This document shows, piece by piece, positions 48,096 through 60,308 of a stretch of DNA of 64,000 nucleotides (positions within the stretch are counted from its first letter, which is position 1; each line of letters opens with the position of its first letter). Below the pieces are notes generated by a model. The model worked only from the letters and a program-made list of their open reading frames with translations. It was not told where the DNA came from and searched no databases. The DNA lies in the NCBI RefSeq assembly GCF_963583255.1, contig NC_084815.1, positions 12,695,724-12,759,723 of the forward strand. The letters run 5' to 3'. The translations under genes were made by a program, and so were the position numbers. This DNA is from Pyrus communis. Its lineage: Eukaryota > Streptophyta > Magnoliopsida > Rosales > Rosaceae.

Positions 48096-49327
48096 TAAAA
48101 TTTTTTTTCTCGTGATCAGTTAACTTTAATCTGATCCTAATTTTTTGCTATGGTCTATCGTGGTTGAGACTGATGTATACGGTGTCTTCATCCACCTTTG
48201 AGTCTGGGGTATTGTTGTCTTGGGGTTAAGATCTAGGTCGAATTCCTTGTAGCTTGTTTGTTGACCCCCTGACTTTGATTGATATGCTGGTTCTCCCATG
48301 GAGGTGCTAGAACTTCACTTCCCTTTTCAGATCATATTTATGCTTTCAATGGCATAGTAGCATGTTGCCGATTAATCTCCTTTTATTTCTTTTACCCCAC
48401 TCGGAGTAGGGTAATAGAGTAGCTGATGTAGCTGGATATGACATCTTTCATCCTATGTAACTGATTATGGTGGAGGATGGTGTTGTGAGAAGTTGGGCAT
48501 TTTATCACGTGGAAGGTAACCAAGTAGTTGTAGGGCTCGGCTCTGCCTGGACTGCCTATTTTACTATTCCCAAGGATTTGATCAATGCCCCATTGAAGGT
48601 ATGCATGGTCGTATTTCCCTAATTAATGTTATCAAGAATCCCCACCTTTTCATCAACATCCTTGAAGAAAATGCTAACTCCTCACTTGTTGTCGACCAGA
48701 ACCCAACTTACTAGAGAGTTAGAGATTTTCACTTTGACAACAAGGGCATCATCATGGGGCAAGGATGTTGGAATCAATGGTTAGTAGTTTATTGATAGAG
48801 GCCACCATTCTTGGTTTCTTGCAAGCCCCATTTCTTTCTTTTTAGGTGTTCCTCGGATATTTTGCTCACCATTATGTAGTTCACTATTGTAAAATGCTTA
48901 TTTTCCTAAGCATTGGGCAGGGTAGAGACTTTGAAGTCTTCTGGACTTCCTATGATGCTTCTCAAGGGTAGGGCGCTGAGGCAATTATTCAGAGGTCAAA
49001 TCGATTATTTTTATCATTTAGATTGCCAATTCTCCGAAGTAGGAAACGACTTCTTTCATGTCGGCAAGTCTTCCAAGTTATCTGACCAACGGGCTTTGCT
49101 GGACACTTTTTAGAGATAGACAGATTTCCATGACGTCTTCCTAAATCTCATCAATGACGGTGGTCTCGTCATATCTTTAGTTTGTGTCATCTTGGAGGGT
49201 GATGAAGCTGTCGTCGTTAACCGAGTTTTCAGACATGTGAGTTGGTATAATGGTTTGGCCGAGAGGAATAAAAGTTCACTCTCAATGAAAGCACCAATTT
49301 TTGGAACCAAATCCACTCACTGTCGTC
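48096..49327 (-). mobile_element. Degraded internal sequence of the Tat-like element
   Basis: Lies between the reverse transcriptase remnant and the presumed 5' LTR end at 49328. Short minus-strand frames only. The sequence near 49260-49310 reads 'aattggtgctttcattgagag' on the minus strand, a stretch I associate with the start of Tat-type internal regions. Confidence 0.5.
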
Positions 49328-50380
49328 TGTGGTGGAAGTGCTCGAACTCAACTACCTACAAAATAATAAACAACCGTGAGCAAGCCTAGAACCTCGGGAG
49401 GGGGATTGAACCAGCTAAAGGCTTTTCGACCGTCAAATAAATGAATAATATAGGCTCAAGCGGTGGGCAAGAGAATCCAAGTGTTTAGATTGCATTACCA
49501 GAGATGAACCCTAGACAGGTGTATTTATACTCTATGAGAGAGACCTTTTTGGGATAGAATCCTCGTTCTAAGCCAGGAGAATCCTAAAAGGTATCTAGAA
49601 GTAGATATTGCATCCTTTAAGGAGTTATGATTACTTGCAGCACACGCCAATTCCTAGATCAGATTATGTGTGTTACAGAACAAGCATGGTTATCCAATGG
49701 AGTCGTTAGGACTCTATTTATTGCCCCGGAATAGAGTAATGGTGGCACCCGCTACATGATCTGATTTAGATATGAACACAATCAGATCTTTAAGTCTTGG
49801 AGTTCGGATCAATCTTATTCCAAGCTGGTGAGTCCATGACCGGATCAATCTTATTCCGACCCTCAAAAATCATGGTCTCATAAGGCTCATTATACATTGA
49901 ACTTCTACAATTCGAACCATTTATTTTTTTTAAGTCTTCATTCATAGATCATCTTTGCAAAAAAATGAATTCAAAAGAAACCATTTACTCATTTTGTTGT
50001 AATAATGAAATTTCAATGTTTCTTAGAACATAGTGTTTGTCAATTTCTTTGAACTCAACTAGATGCCTCAAACATTTTTTATTTGGCTAATATTTTGGAA
50101 CAATGATCTACGAAATGCAACTTGAATAATAGATGGTTCAGATCATTGAAGTTTGATGTCGGGTGGGCCCCACAACTAATCCCTAAAAATGGGGATCTCT
50201 CTAGATAAAGGGCTTCTAACTCCTTACACTGATGTGTGAAAATAGTACAATATATTTAGGGTTGTACCAATCCCTATTTAAGTAGGAATTCTAAACTAAT
50301 ACAATTAAAAATTACATTCCTATAATACATATGATAACTACTGAGATGATTTTGGATATATTACCAGGCGTGTCAGGTGT
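49328..50380 (-). mobile_element. Probable 5' LTR of the Tat-like element and flank
   Basis: The left end (TGTGGTGGAAGTGC) is shared with the fragment at 43465-43530. The outer limit is not defined; sequence beyond about 49900 may be flank. No gene seen. Confidence 0.4.
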
Positions 50381-50384
50381 TACA

Positions 50385-50645
50385 ATGGCGACATTTGCTT
50401 GTACCACAAACTACCTTTGTGGTAGAAAAGTTGACTTGCATTATGGAACCCTTTATTCAAAGATATAAGATTGTCCCTCTCCCCCGACCCGACAACGACA
50501 CACCGCAAATAACACCAGTGTTCAATTTAGTCTCAAGTATGATACTTCAAGTGATGACTTTAAAGTTAACGTTTTTGTTGAACATGTTAATCCTTTGGAT
50601 AGGCCAGATAAGGATGCCATTATTGACACTAAATATTTTGAATAA
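50385..50645 (+). pseudogene. Unrecognised coding-like fragment with one stop
   Basis: From the ATG at 50385, 86 codons run to a TAA at 50643, interrupted by one TAA after YSKI (about codon 29). The second part (NTSVQFSLKYDTSSDD... HVNPLDRPDKDAIIDTKYFE) has the composition of a soluble protein rather than random AT-rich sequence. I do not recognise the family. It may be a captured gene fragment or chance. Confidence 0.25.
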
Positions 50646-51293
50646 CCTATCAGTTTTTGTATGCGAGTTGAGGTTGCAAGTTTTATTGATTTAATTGCTC
50701 CAGACCCTTAATTATAATATAAAGTTTGGGTTAGTGGCTTGCTTAAGACTATTCAGCTAGTTATAATTTTGAAACCCACCATTGCAACTATTGCAATCAA
50801 GGTCCTAAAAGATGCTAGGCCCTAGTCGAGCGGTGGGCTAGGGCCTAGCGCCTAGGTAACTACGTGGATTGCCGCACCCTAACCTAGATATCTAAATGAT
50901 ACATGGATGGCACATGCTGGCCGACACTCAAGAGTGACGAAAGCTATGAATATACCAATTTGCGAAGACATGAGGGGACAAGTAATCCAAAAGTCATGCA
51001 ACAAACAATAATCACAAGGAATATACAAACACTAAAAGGCAATAGTAATAATCCAAATTAAACATGAACGAAACAGAAGGTCCAATGGCCACAAATTCGA
51101 AATAAAAGATGTAAGAATATGTCCAGAGCATACCACTAAATGGAAGTAGTAGTGAAAGGTAAGACATTAAGTTACAATTATTCATAAAGAAGCCATACGC
51201 AAGTGGAAGAATGCAAGATCACTTGTAAGGAAAAGCCTCGAAGCTTAAGTCATAATCCTCGTCACTAGGTCCTGAGAGGGCGCAAAAACAAAA
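50646..51293. other. Unassigned sequence left of the Copia element
   Basis: Contains a 'gctaggccctagtcgagcgg / gggcctagcgcctagg' near-palindromic stretch at about 50813-50855. The sequence at its right edge is continuous with 60304 onward once the Copia element is removed. Confidence 0.4.
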
Positions 51294-51298
51294 GGTGA

Positions 51299-52942
51299 TG
51301 TTGGAAATGTGCCCTCAAACCAATCATATGATGATACTTTACGGACGTTTCACAAAGTTAAACTAATGTAGTTTAAATGTAAAGGGCAAAGATTATTGTT
51401 TGAGCCGTCTCATATAAATGTTATATGCTTAAACGATAAGTCCAAGGAATATGTGATTAGAAGAATGCGATCTAAAGAAGTTAGATTCATGAGACCATTC
51501 TTTCGTTGACACATCCTAAATGTTCCTGATCATAGGATTGTCAATTGGGCATTGACAGTCCGTTAAGATCAGTACGTGCTATGTCTTCTCTCAGGGAGAG
51601 TGACTAGTCTCGAGTCATTGGTGTGTGTGACATCAAGACAAGTACGTAGGTGCTCAATAGAGAATGAGTTCACTGAACACGATCAACGAAGAGTTCTCAT
51701 ATTCATGTCACATGAGAACTCATGGTTGGGATAATGCAAATTAGTCTTTTGACCTGAGGCATCACAGTTGTCTTGTGGTTAGGTCCTTAATCTTTGATTA
51801 TGTCAAAGTCACTCCATCAGGAGGGTGTCCACGGCATCATTGGGGTTAAGCACAAGACTCACATTGGATAGTAGACATGAATAAACTATCAAACCAAACA
51901 ATGTGGTCAAGAGTATTGTATTAGAGAAAGACCGTATTGCATTTGTAATCCTAAAACCGAATAGGTTCTCCACCTCTTCTGATTAGCTTAGGTAACCATG
52001 ACATGCTGCTAGGCGTCAACCATGGTTTGTGGAAGCCCTAAAAGTGTATTATCACTAACGGGAGAATTGAAAGTAAGTTTCAAGTCACAATCGATTAGAA
52101 AGAGTTTTAATCGCCCACTGCCTCGCTAAAAGGAACCTAATGGATCGTTCACCGAGTAAGGTAGAGTTTGAAGAAACAACGGAGATGAGTAAGAATAATT
52201 AAATGGTTTAATTATTTATCTAAGGCTAGGATTAATTAATATGTTAATTAATCAAACGAATAAGTTCGTTAAAGACCTCGGGTTAGTTTTGGGCCGCAAG
52301 GCCCAATGGGATTTGAATGTCAAGCCCATTAACTCAAGTTGTATGACAACTTGAATAAACAAAGGGCTTGAAAGCCCAATAAACCCTATAGGCCAGCCAT
52401 GTTAGAAGAATAGGGTTTTTGGTCCATTAGGTCACTTATTTGAAAGGACTATATAAAGGACTTTATAGCCTAAAATTCAATAAGGGTTGTTTTTGGGGAA
52501 AGGATGAGAACACAAGCTCTCCTTTCTCTCTAAAATTTCGGCCACCTTGGAGGGATCATCTAGCAATCAAACTCCTCCAAGGTCACTCATTTCTTCTTCA
52601 TTATGCCTTGGTGATGAATCATTAGAGGTTCTCAATTTTGGGAACTTTGGAGAAACCTTTTTCATCCATCCAAATCCATAGATCTAAGATGCAAGGAATG
52701 AAGGCCCTCTCTTTGGGTGATTAGCCTTTGTTTAAATACAAAGAGGAATCTACAAAGGTATATATATTTCAACTCACTTTGTTTTGAGTTGATTATTGGT
52801 TCACCATTTTACTAGGCTTTGAACATTCATGGGTAATGTTTTGTTTTTAAGTGCATGCTAGCATGATTCCGCCTTTAATTTGTTAATTGCATGCTAATGA
52901 TGTTGCTTAAATGAACATGTCATCTTCCAAATTAATCCTTCA
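51299..52942 (+). mobile_element. 5' LTR of a Copia element
   Basis: A 1644-bp LTR, TGTTGG...CCTTCA. Compared with the 3' LTR it has about two dozen substitutions by eye and lacks 158 bp, absent after 51849, where both junctions carry TAAG. Target duplication GGTGA at 51294-51298. The 61-codon frame at 52440 recurs in the 3' LTR simply because the LTRs match. Confidence 0.95.
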
Positions 52943-52944
52943 AG

Positions 52945-52956
52945 TGGTATCAGAGC
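52945..52956 (+). promoter_or_regulatory. Primer-binding site of the Copia element
   Basis: TGGTATCAGAGC, initiator Met-tRNA type, two bases after the 5' LTR. Confidence 0.9.
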
Positions 52957-54433
52957 CTAGGCCTAGTTTATGGTGGATCCTTTTGGGTTTTGTGATTTTT
53001 CATATTTTGTGATTTAAGTGTTGTAAATGTTACAAGCTTTGTTCTTGCTTTGAATATAAATTTTGCTTGAAAATTTAGCATCTCAAATGTTGTAGATGTA
53101 TTTCATTAAAGCATGAATATTGGAACTAAAAGTTGGTGCCAAGTGTTTTGGGATTTTCGGCCAAATCCAAAGGGTGATTTTTTGGGTTCTTGTTAGTCTT
53201 GTTAAAATGGTTTTAAAGTGCTTTTTGGAACCCCTAAGTACCCTAGGATATTAACCCTCTTTTGAGTTGTGAAAATTTGAGTTTTTGGTGAAAGAAAACA
53301 TCCATGGAGCTATTATGAGTTTTCATGTATGTTCTTCATATTTCTTGAAGTTCTTGCCAAGAACAAAAAGGTTTTGAAGTTTTGATTCAAAAGTTTTATG
53401 TTTTTCATAAAGTTTTGTTTTTCAAATGGTGGGTGATAGTTATTGGTGAGATGTGACTAAAAGAATTTTAAAGTTTTATAAAAAAAAACATTTTCTTACA
53501 AACCATCAAAGTCACCTTTGTCTCACCTACCAAAAACCACTTTCAAAACTTTAGATTTTTCCAAATTTTCAACAATATGGCCGGCCACCTTTGGAAAAGG
53601 TGCTGGAGGGACTTTTGTGCAATTATATAAAGTTTTGATACTTTTGTGTATTTGCATTTTGACCCCAAAAGTTTTTTTTTTTTGTTTTAACAAAGTGACC
53701 CAAATTGTTGTGGTCATTGTTTTTGGCCCAAAACAAAATGAGAACAAAATGGTTTTGTCTCTTTAATGAGAATTTGATTTTCATTATATTTAGTTCCATT
53801 TAAATCAATTATATGGATCCAAAAACCAAATGATAATTGTTGCATTCAATTTAATTAGTTAAAGTGTTAATTAATTAAAGGGTGATTATGAACCTTAGCC
53901 TACGATAATTGAGCTATGTGAATGGCTGTTTCAAATTTGTTTGAATCATGGGAATGAGTAGATTAGATTTTGGTTGTAATTTGATTTGATCAAATGTTGT
54001 AAAAGGGCATAAGCTCTTCTTTACTTTAAAGTAATTAGTTATATTCAATTGTTGTAAAGAGCATAAGCTCATATTTACTTTGAAGTACTTCTTTCTTGCT
54101 TTATTTGATATGCATGAAATGAAGTAGTTGGGTCCAACGCCCTAAGACAACACGCCTTAATGTGATTAAACGCGTAACTAAAATCAATCTCCATCCCTAG
54201 TCCGAGATTCAACACAAGGCTCGTGTTGGATCTAATCAAAGGTTCATAGTCATCCTAAGGCCCTAAGGCAACTATATAGTCCATCAATGAATGCAAACCT
54301 TATGTTAGTAGTATCATATACTCTTGCTTTAAAAACCGTTTTAAAAGCTTAGTGGGAGTATTATATACAACTAAATCAATCATATGGACCAATAGTTGTA
54401 ATAGGACCAAAATTGTTTTAATTATGATTAAAA

Positions 54434-54436
<3 letters not shown>

Positions 54437-54468
<32 letters not shown>
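54437..54468. repeat. (AT)n microsatellite
   Basis: About 15 AT units in the Copia leader. Confidence 0.9.
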
Positions 54469-54471
<3 letters not shown>

Positions 54472-57400
54472 ATGAGACCTAAATCCCTCAACAAACGAAT
54501 ATTAAGTTGATAAACGAGAGATGTTTTGAACATTTCTTCGTAGGCCTTCCACCGTGGTGGGCTCCAATCGTTTGTGACTTGTACACCGGCTTCACCCTAT
54601 CATGGGGGAGTACAAAGTGCATGCTTACACTCAGGAGGAGTCCATAAACATATGATGAGGTAAGTGTAGGCAACGAGGATGGCCGATATCATATCATTGT
54701 GAGGCTATTCTTGAACCCCTTCATGAACTAAGCATGGTGGGAATAACTTAACTAAGTGCAATGGTGCCGATATCGTATCATCGTGAGGCCACATTCTCTA
54801 GAGGCCAAACTAGATGGGTAATTACAAGAGTTGTAAATGAGTAAAGTGTTATTCTCTCATCATTATTTTTGCTAACCGATATCGTATCATCGTGAGGTGG
54901 GCTTGGTAATGGTGAGTCTCCCATACCCCGCTAAGAGTTCAACAAAACTCTCGAATTCCGATGAGGGATATGGAATTTGCCAAAAATAGTGGGTGGTGCT
55001 ATTTGATTTAAAGACCCGAATCAAATGGCTTAAAATCAATCAATTTATATTCGTTATGTATTTGTTTACCAATATATTTGCAAATGCTATCCAAAACTTG
55101 ACAAAGAAAAGCCGAATGCTTTAATTTCCGGACTTAGTTCTACAATCCCATAGATTGTCTTTAATGGCTTGTAGATGTAACTAAGTAGTCTCATCCTCAC
55201 AATCTTCCTATTGATAATGTATCATTGGACGAATATGTTAGATAAGTCTAACATGAGAAGGACAACACTTTTAATGTCATAATTCTTCAAATACAAATTG
55301 TTGTATGAAGAAATAAGAGTTGCTTTGAACAACCCTTAATCAACACAAACTTTAGTGCTTGTTTCTTTGTTACATAAACAAGGAACTTTTGAAGTAAGCA
55401 CAAGGGCATGGACGCTTTATGTGCCATGATTCTTCACTTACAAATTGTTGTATGAAGAAATGAGAGTTGCCTTGAACAACTCTTGAAAGTTTGTAATTAT
55501 GTTTAGAACATAATGGTTGGTTGACAAAAATAGTCCATCAACATGGACTTATGATGATTTTGAATCATTGAGTGTTGAAGTGTTAAACCACTTAACGAGA
55601 CGGAAATTAGGCAAGGACTTCACCTTTGTGTCCCTATCCTAATGGTTCACTAAGTTTATTGTAAACTATATAGTGAACAATAACCACACACTCTCCAAAT
55701 TGTTTGATGTGTATAACACAATTGAAATAAGTTTCAAGAGAGATAGTGGGAGTTTAGGGACCATGACTATTGTAGTCAAAGGAGAAGTCAAATGAAGAAG
55801 GCAAAATAACTCCAAGGGAACAAACTTTCTTTATGAAAGGATGCACATTGGAAGGGGTATTTGCAAGAAATGTCTTGCAAGTGTCAAGAACACACCTTTC
55901 GAATGTGTTGTAATATGTTCTTGAAATAGTTCAAAACAGTTGGTTCTTCTACTTGAATGCTTGATTCCGTATTAGTAACTATGTTTTACAATTGTTGTAA
56001 AAGTGTGCTAATAAAAAGTAGAAGATTAATGAGAGAAGAGAAAGTACTTCACTTCGGAAAGTGAATAAAATATAGATCTCTGCGAAAACGGATTGTACTT
56101 ACTTCCTCATATGAACTACCAAAGAAATTGGAAAATACTCAAGATTGTCTTTACATTCCAATTTTAAGGAACTTAAATCCGTCACTATAGTAGAGATGGA
56201 TAAATGTTTTGTTGACAAAACATTGTTCTTTATTAATCAATAATTAGATTATTGTAATTTAATTGGTTGTCTCTATAGTAGAGATGATGTGGTAGTTTAA
56301 CTGTTTAGAATACGATGATGCTTAAAACCCAAAAGGTTGCAAGGTAGTGACTAATCCCAACTGAGTTGTGATACCTCTAAAACATAAGTTACGAGTTGGT
56401 CATAGATGGATGCTTTGGATCGTTAGATCCGGATCCAATACCTTCTTGTTAAAAAATTGTATAGAGGCGAAATGTTCGAATCTTTATTCTTCTGGAAAGA
56501 AGAAAGAATCACAAAGTTGTTGAAGTTAATTCACTTAGATGTTAGTGGCACTTGTCCACAACATAATACTACTCATGTTGTATGACATTCACCGAAGATC
56601 ACTCTCGGTTGGACTATAGTTTATTTTGAATAAACACAAGTCCGAATACTTTGCAAAAGGTTTCAAAGAATTCAAGAAATGTAAGTAGATGAGTAAGACG
56701 TCTAAAGTATTTACCTCCTTAGATTTGATCCAAGGAAAAAGTAACACTTTAGATTAATTTCCTTGAAAAATATCAAGGAAAGTAGCATCGTAACATAATG
56801 AATTTCTCCATTAGGAGAAGAATGAACATGAATAAGATTTAGTTCGTTGGACATTATCAATTACCCATATATATATATGATATATACTTCTAAGACAACC
56901 TAGTTCCTATACCACAAGCTCCAAGGTAGTCCAGAAGGATTTATAAACCGTCTCAGTTGAATGGTTTGAACTTTATGACTATGTCATAGAGTTGCACCTC
57001 TTAATTCGAAAGAAATAAGAATGAAAATCCTTATGACTACATTGAGTGTATATACGATATATACTCAAGGAAATGGTAAAGTACCATTTGACCCGAAATA
57101 ATGAAACCTTCACAGCTAATTGGCAGCTTAAGGTGACTACACTCAAAGAGAATGGTTGACTTTGAAGAAATCATCTTTGACGTAGTCTTGGTTTCAATTA
57201 ATTCGAAGATTGCTAGCTACAACTAAATGGTGATTTAATGTTTGGACATAATATGGGTTTCCGAAACCATTATTAAGATAGTCTTGATAATATATGTCTA
57301 AAACTATAAATCACAAGACAGGTTAGTTGTAGAGATCCATCCATCATGGATCTTAGCAAGCTAGTGGGAGCTATAAGCGTCTTATGAGAAAAGATCAATT

Positions 57401-58501
57401 GTTTGATTTCTCATAAAGATGTAAATGAATCTTTTGTTTACTAGGTTTACAAAAGATTAGTGGGAGTTAATCGTATTCCTAAATTTAAATATATATATAT
57501 ATATATGATATATTAATTTTTTGGAAATGAAAAGAGTACTTCTTCGTTAAAGTTATTCTATAACGATAGAATGTATATGGGAGATATAGTCTATATAATG
57601 GAATGGAAATCTATAATGATATATTTCAAGATATAATTGGATTATATCAATCCCTAAAATAGACAAGAGATGCTAGGAAGTTTCTCATTTGATGATAAAC
57701 TTCAATTAGAATGACAATTCTAGTGAGACTAGGAAGTTGTTCTTCTCAAAGGGAATGTACCCTTTGACTCCCAAAGAAATAATGCGTAAATAGAATCCTT
57801 TATGCATAAGCAGAAAGGTGATTTATGTATTTCATATTGTATGAAAAACATTGATATAAGATGTACCTAGAAAGGTACAAGACAATATCAGTGCAAGCCC
57901 AGGATCAGAACCATGGCAACTGTCAAGTGAGTCCTTAAGTATTTGAGAAATACTAAAGGATATATTACTCAATAATTGAGAAAGAATTAGAGTAACGTAA
58001 TGGAAGCGTAAATGTATTAGATTATGAATCTAATCCATCATTGGATATTTCTTCATTATGAATGAAGAGATAAACAGATATATCTTTATTATGACTAAAA
58101 AGATATTTGGATGGAAACATTAAAGTAATGACTTTAGTGTGTTCCATTATGAATGCAAAATATATTGCCATATAGAAGTTGACAACAATGTTGTTTGGAT
58201 GGGAAAGTTCATTTATGAACTCTCTATTCGATTCCAACCAGAAAGTGTATGACACTAATGGGGCGATAGCTCAAGCCAGGGAATCAAGGTCTCATCAAGG
58301 TCCGAACTCAAATGAGAGACTGAACCACATGATTAGGAATCATGAATAATGGTGACGTCGTTATTCTCAAGGTTGCTTCTATGGATAACATATAGATATC
58401 CATCTTGTTTAGGCCTACTACTCAGCCATTTATGAAATGAATTACAGAAGAGGTATCATCACAGATAACCAAGCTGATTGGCTCTAGTGCAAGTGGGAGA
58501 T

Positions 58502-60303
58502 TGTTGGAAATGTGCCCTAAAACCAATCATATGATGATACTTTACGGACATTTCACAAAGTTAAACTAATGTAGTTTAAATGTAAAGGGCAAAGATTATT
58601 GTTTGAGCCATCTCATATAAATGTTATATGCTTAAACGATAAGTCCAAGGAATATGTGATTAGAAGAATGCGATCTAAAGAAGTTAGATTCATGAGACCA
58701 TTCTTTCGTTGACACATCCTAAACATTCCTGATCATAGGATTGTCAATTGGGCATTGACAGTCCGTCAAGATCAATACGTGCTATGTCTTCTCTCAGGGA
58801 GAGTGACTAGTCTCGAGTCATTGGTGTGTGTGACATCAAGAAAAGTACGTAGGTGCTCAATAGAGAATGAGTTCACTGAACACGATCAACGAAGAGTTCT
58901 CATATTCATGTCACATTAGAACTCATGGTTGGGATAATGCAAATTAGTCTTTTGACCTGAGGCATCACAGTTGTCTTGTGGTTAGGTCCTTAATCTTTGA
59001 TTATGTCAAAGTCACTCTATCAGGAGGGTGTCCACGGCATCGTTGGGGTTAAGCCACTTAGCCATGGAGGCAAGTGAATGCGCAACAAGGGATCTCTAAC
59101 CTTCAAACTGTTTGAGGGAGAATACTCTATGATATGATTAAGAATCTTTGGCCAAAGTATGAATGAGATTTAGGAATGTGTTCCAAATCACATTCAAGGT
59201 AATCATATAAGCACAAGACTCACATTGGATAGTAGACATGAATAAACTATCAAACCAAACAATGTGGTCAAGAGTATTGTATTAGAGAAAGACCGTATTG
59301 CATTTGTAATCCTAAAACTGAATAGGTTCTCCACCTCATCTGATTAGCTTGGGTAACCATGACATGCTGCTAGGCGTCAACCATGGTTTGTGGAAGCCCT
59401 AAAAGTGTATTATCACTAACGGGAGAATTGAAAGTAAGTTTCAATTCACAATCGATTAGAAAGAGTTTTAATCGCCCATTGCCTCGCTAAAAGGAACCTA
59501 ATGGATCGTTCACCGAGTAAGGTAGAGTTTGAAGAAACAACGGAGATAAGTAAGAATAATTAAATGGTTTAATTATTTATCTAAGGCTAGGATTAATTAA
59601 TATGTTAATTAATCAAATGAATAAGTTCGTTAAAGACCTCGGGTTAGTTTTGGGCCGCAAGGCCCAATGGGATTTGAATGTCAAGCCCATTAACTCAAGT
59701 TGTATGACAACTTGAATAAACAAAGGGCTTGAAAGCCCAATAAACCCTATAGGCTGGCCATGTTAGAAGAATAGGGCTTTTGGTCCATTAGGTCACTTAT
59801 TTGAAGGGACTATATAAAGGACTTTATAGCCTAAAATTCAATAAGGGTTGTTTTTGGGGAAAGGATGAGAACACAAGCTCTCCTTTCTCTCTAAAATTTC
59901 GGCCACCTTGGAGGGATCATCTAGCAATCAAACTCCTCCAAGGTCACTCATTTCTTCTTCATTATGCCTTGGTGATGAATCATTAGAGGTTCTCAATTTT
60001 GGGAACTTTGGAGAAACCTTTTTCATCCATCCAAATCCATAGATCTAAGATGCAAGGAATGAAGGCCCTCTCTTTGGGTGATTAGCCTTTGTTTAAATAC
60101 AAAGAGGAATCTACAAAGGTATATATATTTCAACTCACTTTGTTTTGAGTTGATTATTGGTTCACCATTTTACTAGGCTTTGAACATTCATGGGTAATGT
60201 TTTGTTTTTAAGTGCATGCTAGCATGATTCCGCCTTTAATTTGTTAATTGCATGCTAATGATGTTGCTTAAATGAACATGTCATCTTCCAAATTATTCCT
60301 TCA
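58502..60303 (+). mobile_element. 3' LTR of the Copia element
   Basis: An 1802-bp full-length LTR preceded by the polypurine tract and followed by the target duplication GGTGA at 60304-60308, identical to 51294-51298. It retains the 158 bp (about 59055-59212) missing from the 5' LTR. Confidence 0.95.
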
Positions 60304-60308
60304 GGTGA

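Larger units (their letters stand above)
52943..58501 (+). pseudogene. Copia internal region with decayed gag-pol
   Basis: No frame longer than about 80 codons, but remnants lie in Copia order. A gag-like stretch is at about 55660-55790 (IVNYIVNNNHTLSKLFDVYNTIE). An integrase-like stretch follows at about 56530-56680. RNase H comes last: VLKYLRNTKGYI near 57935-57975 and NGAIAQARESRSHQ near 58255-58300. The sequence before 3' LTR ends with the polypurine tract AAGTGGGAGA. A long leader (52960-55500) has no coding match and contains three copies of a 'ccgatatcgtatcatcgtgagg' motif. It could not encode working proteins. Confidence 0.8.

Noticed and set aside
52440..52625. 61-codon frame identical at 59801-59986
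   Set aside because: Same reason: paired Copia LTRs.
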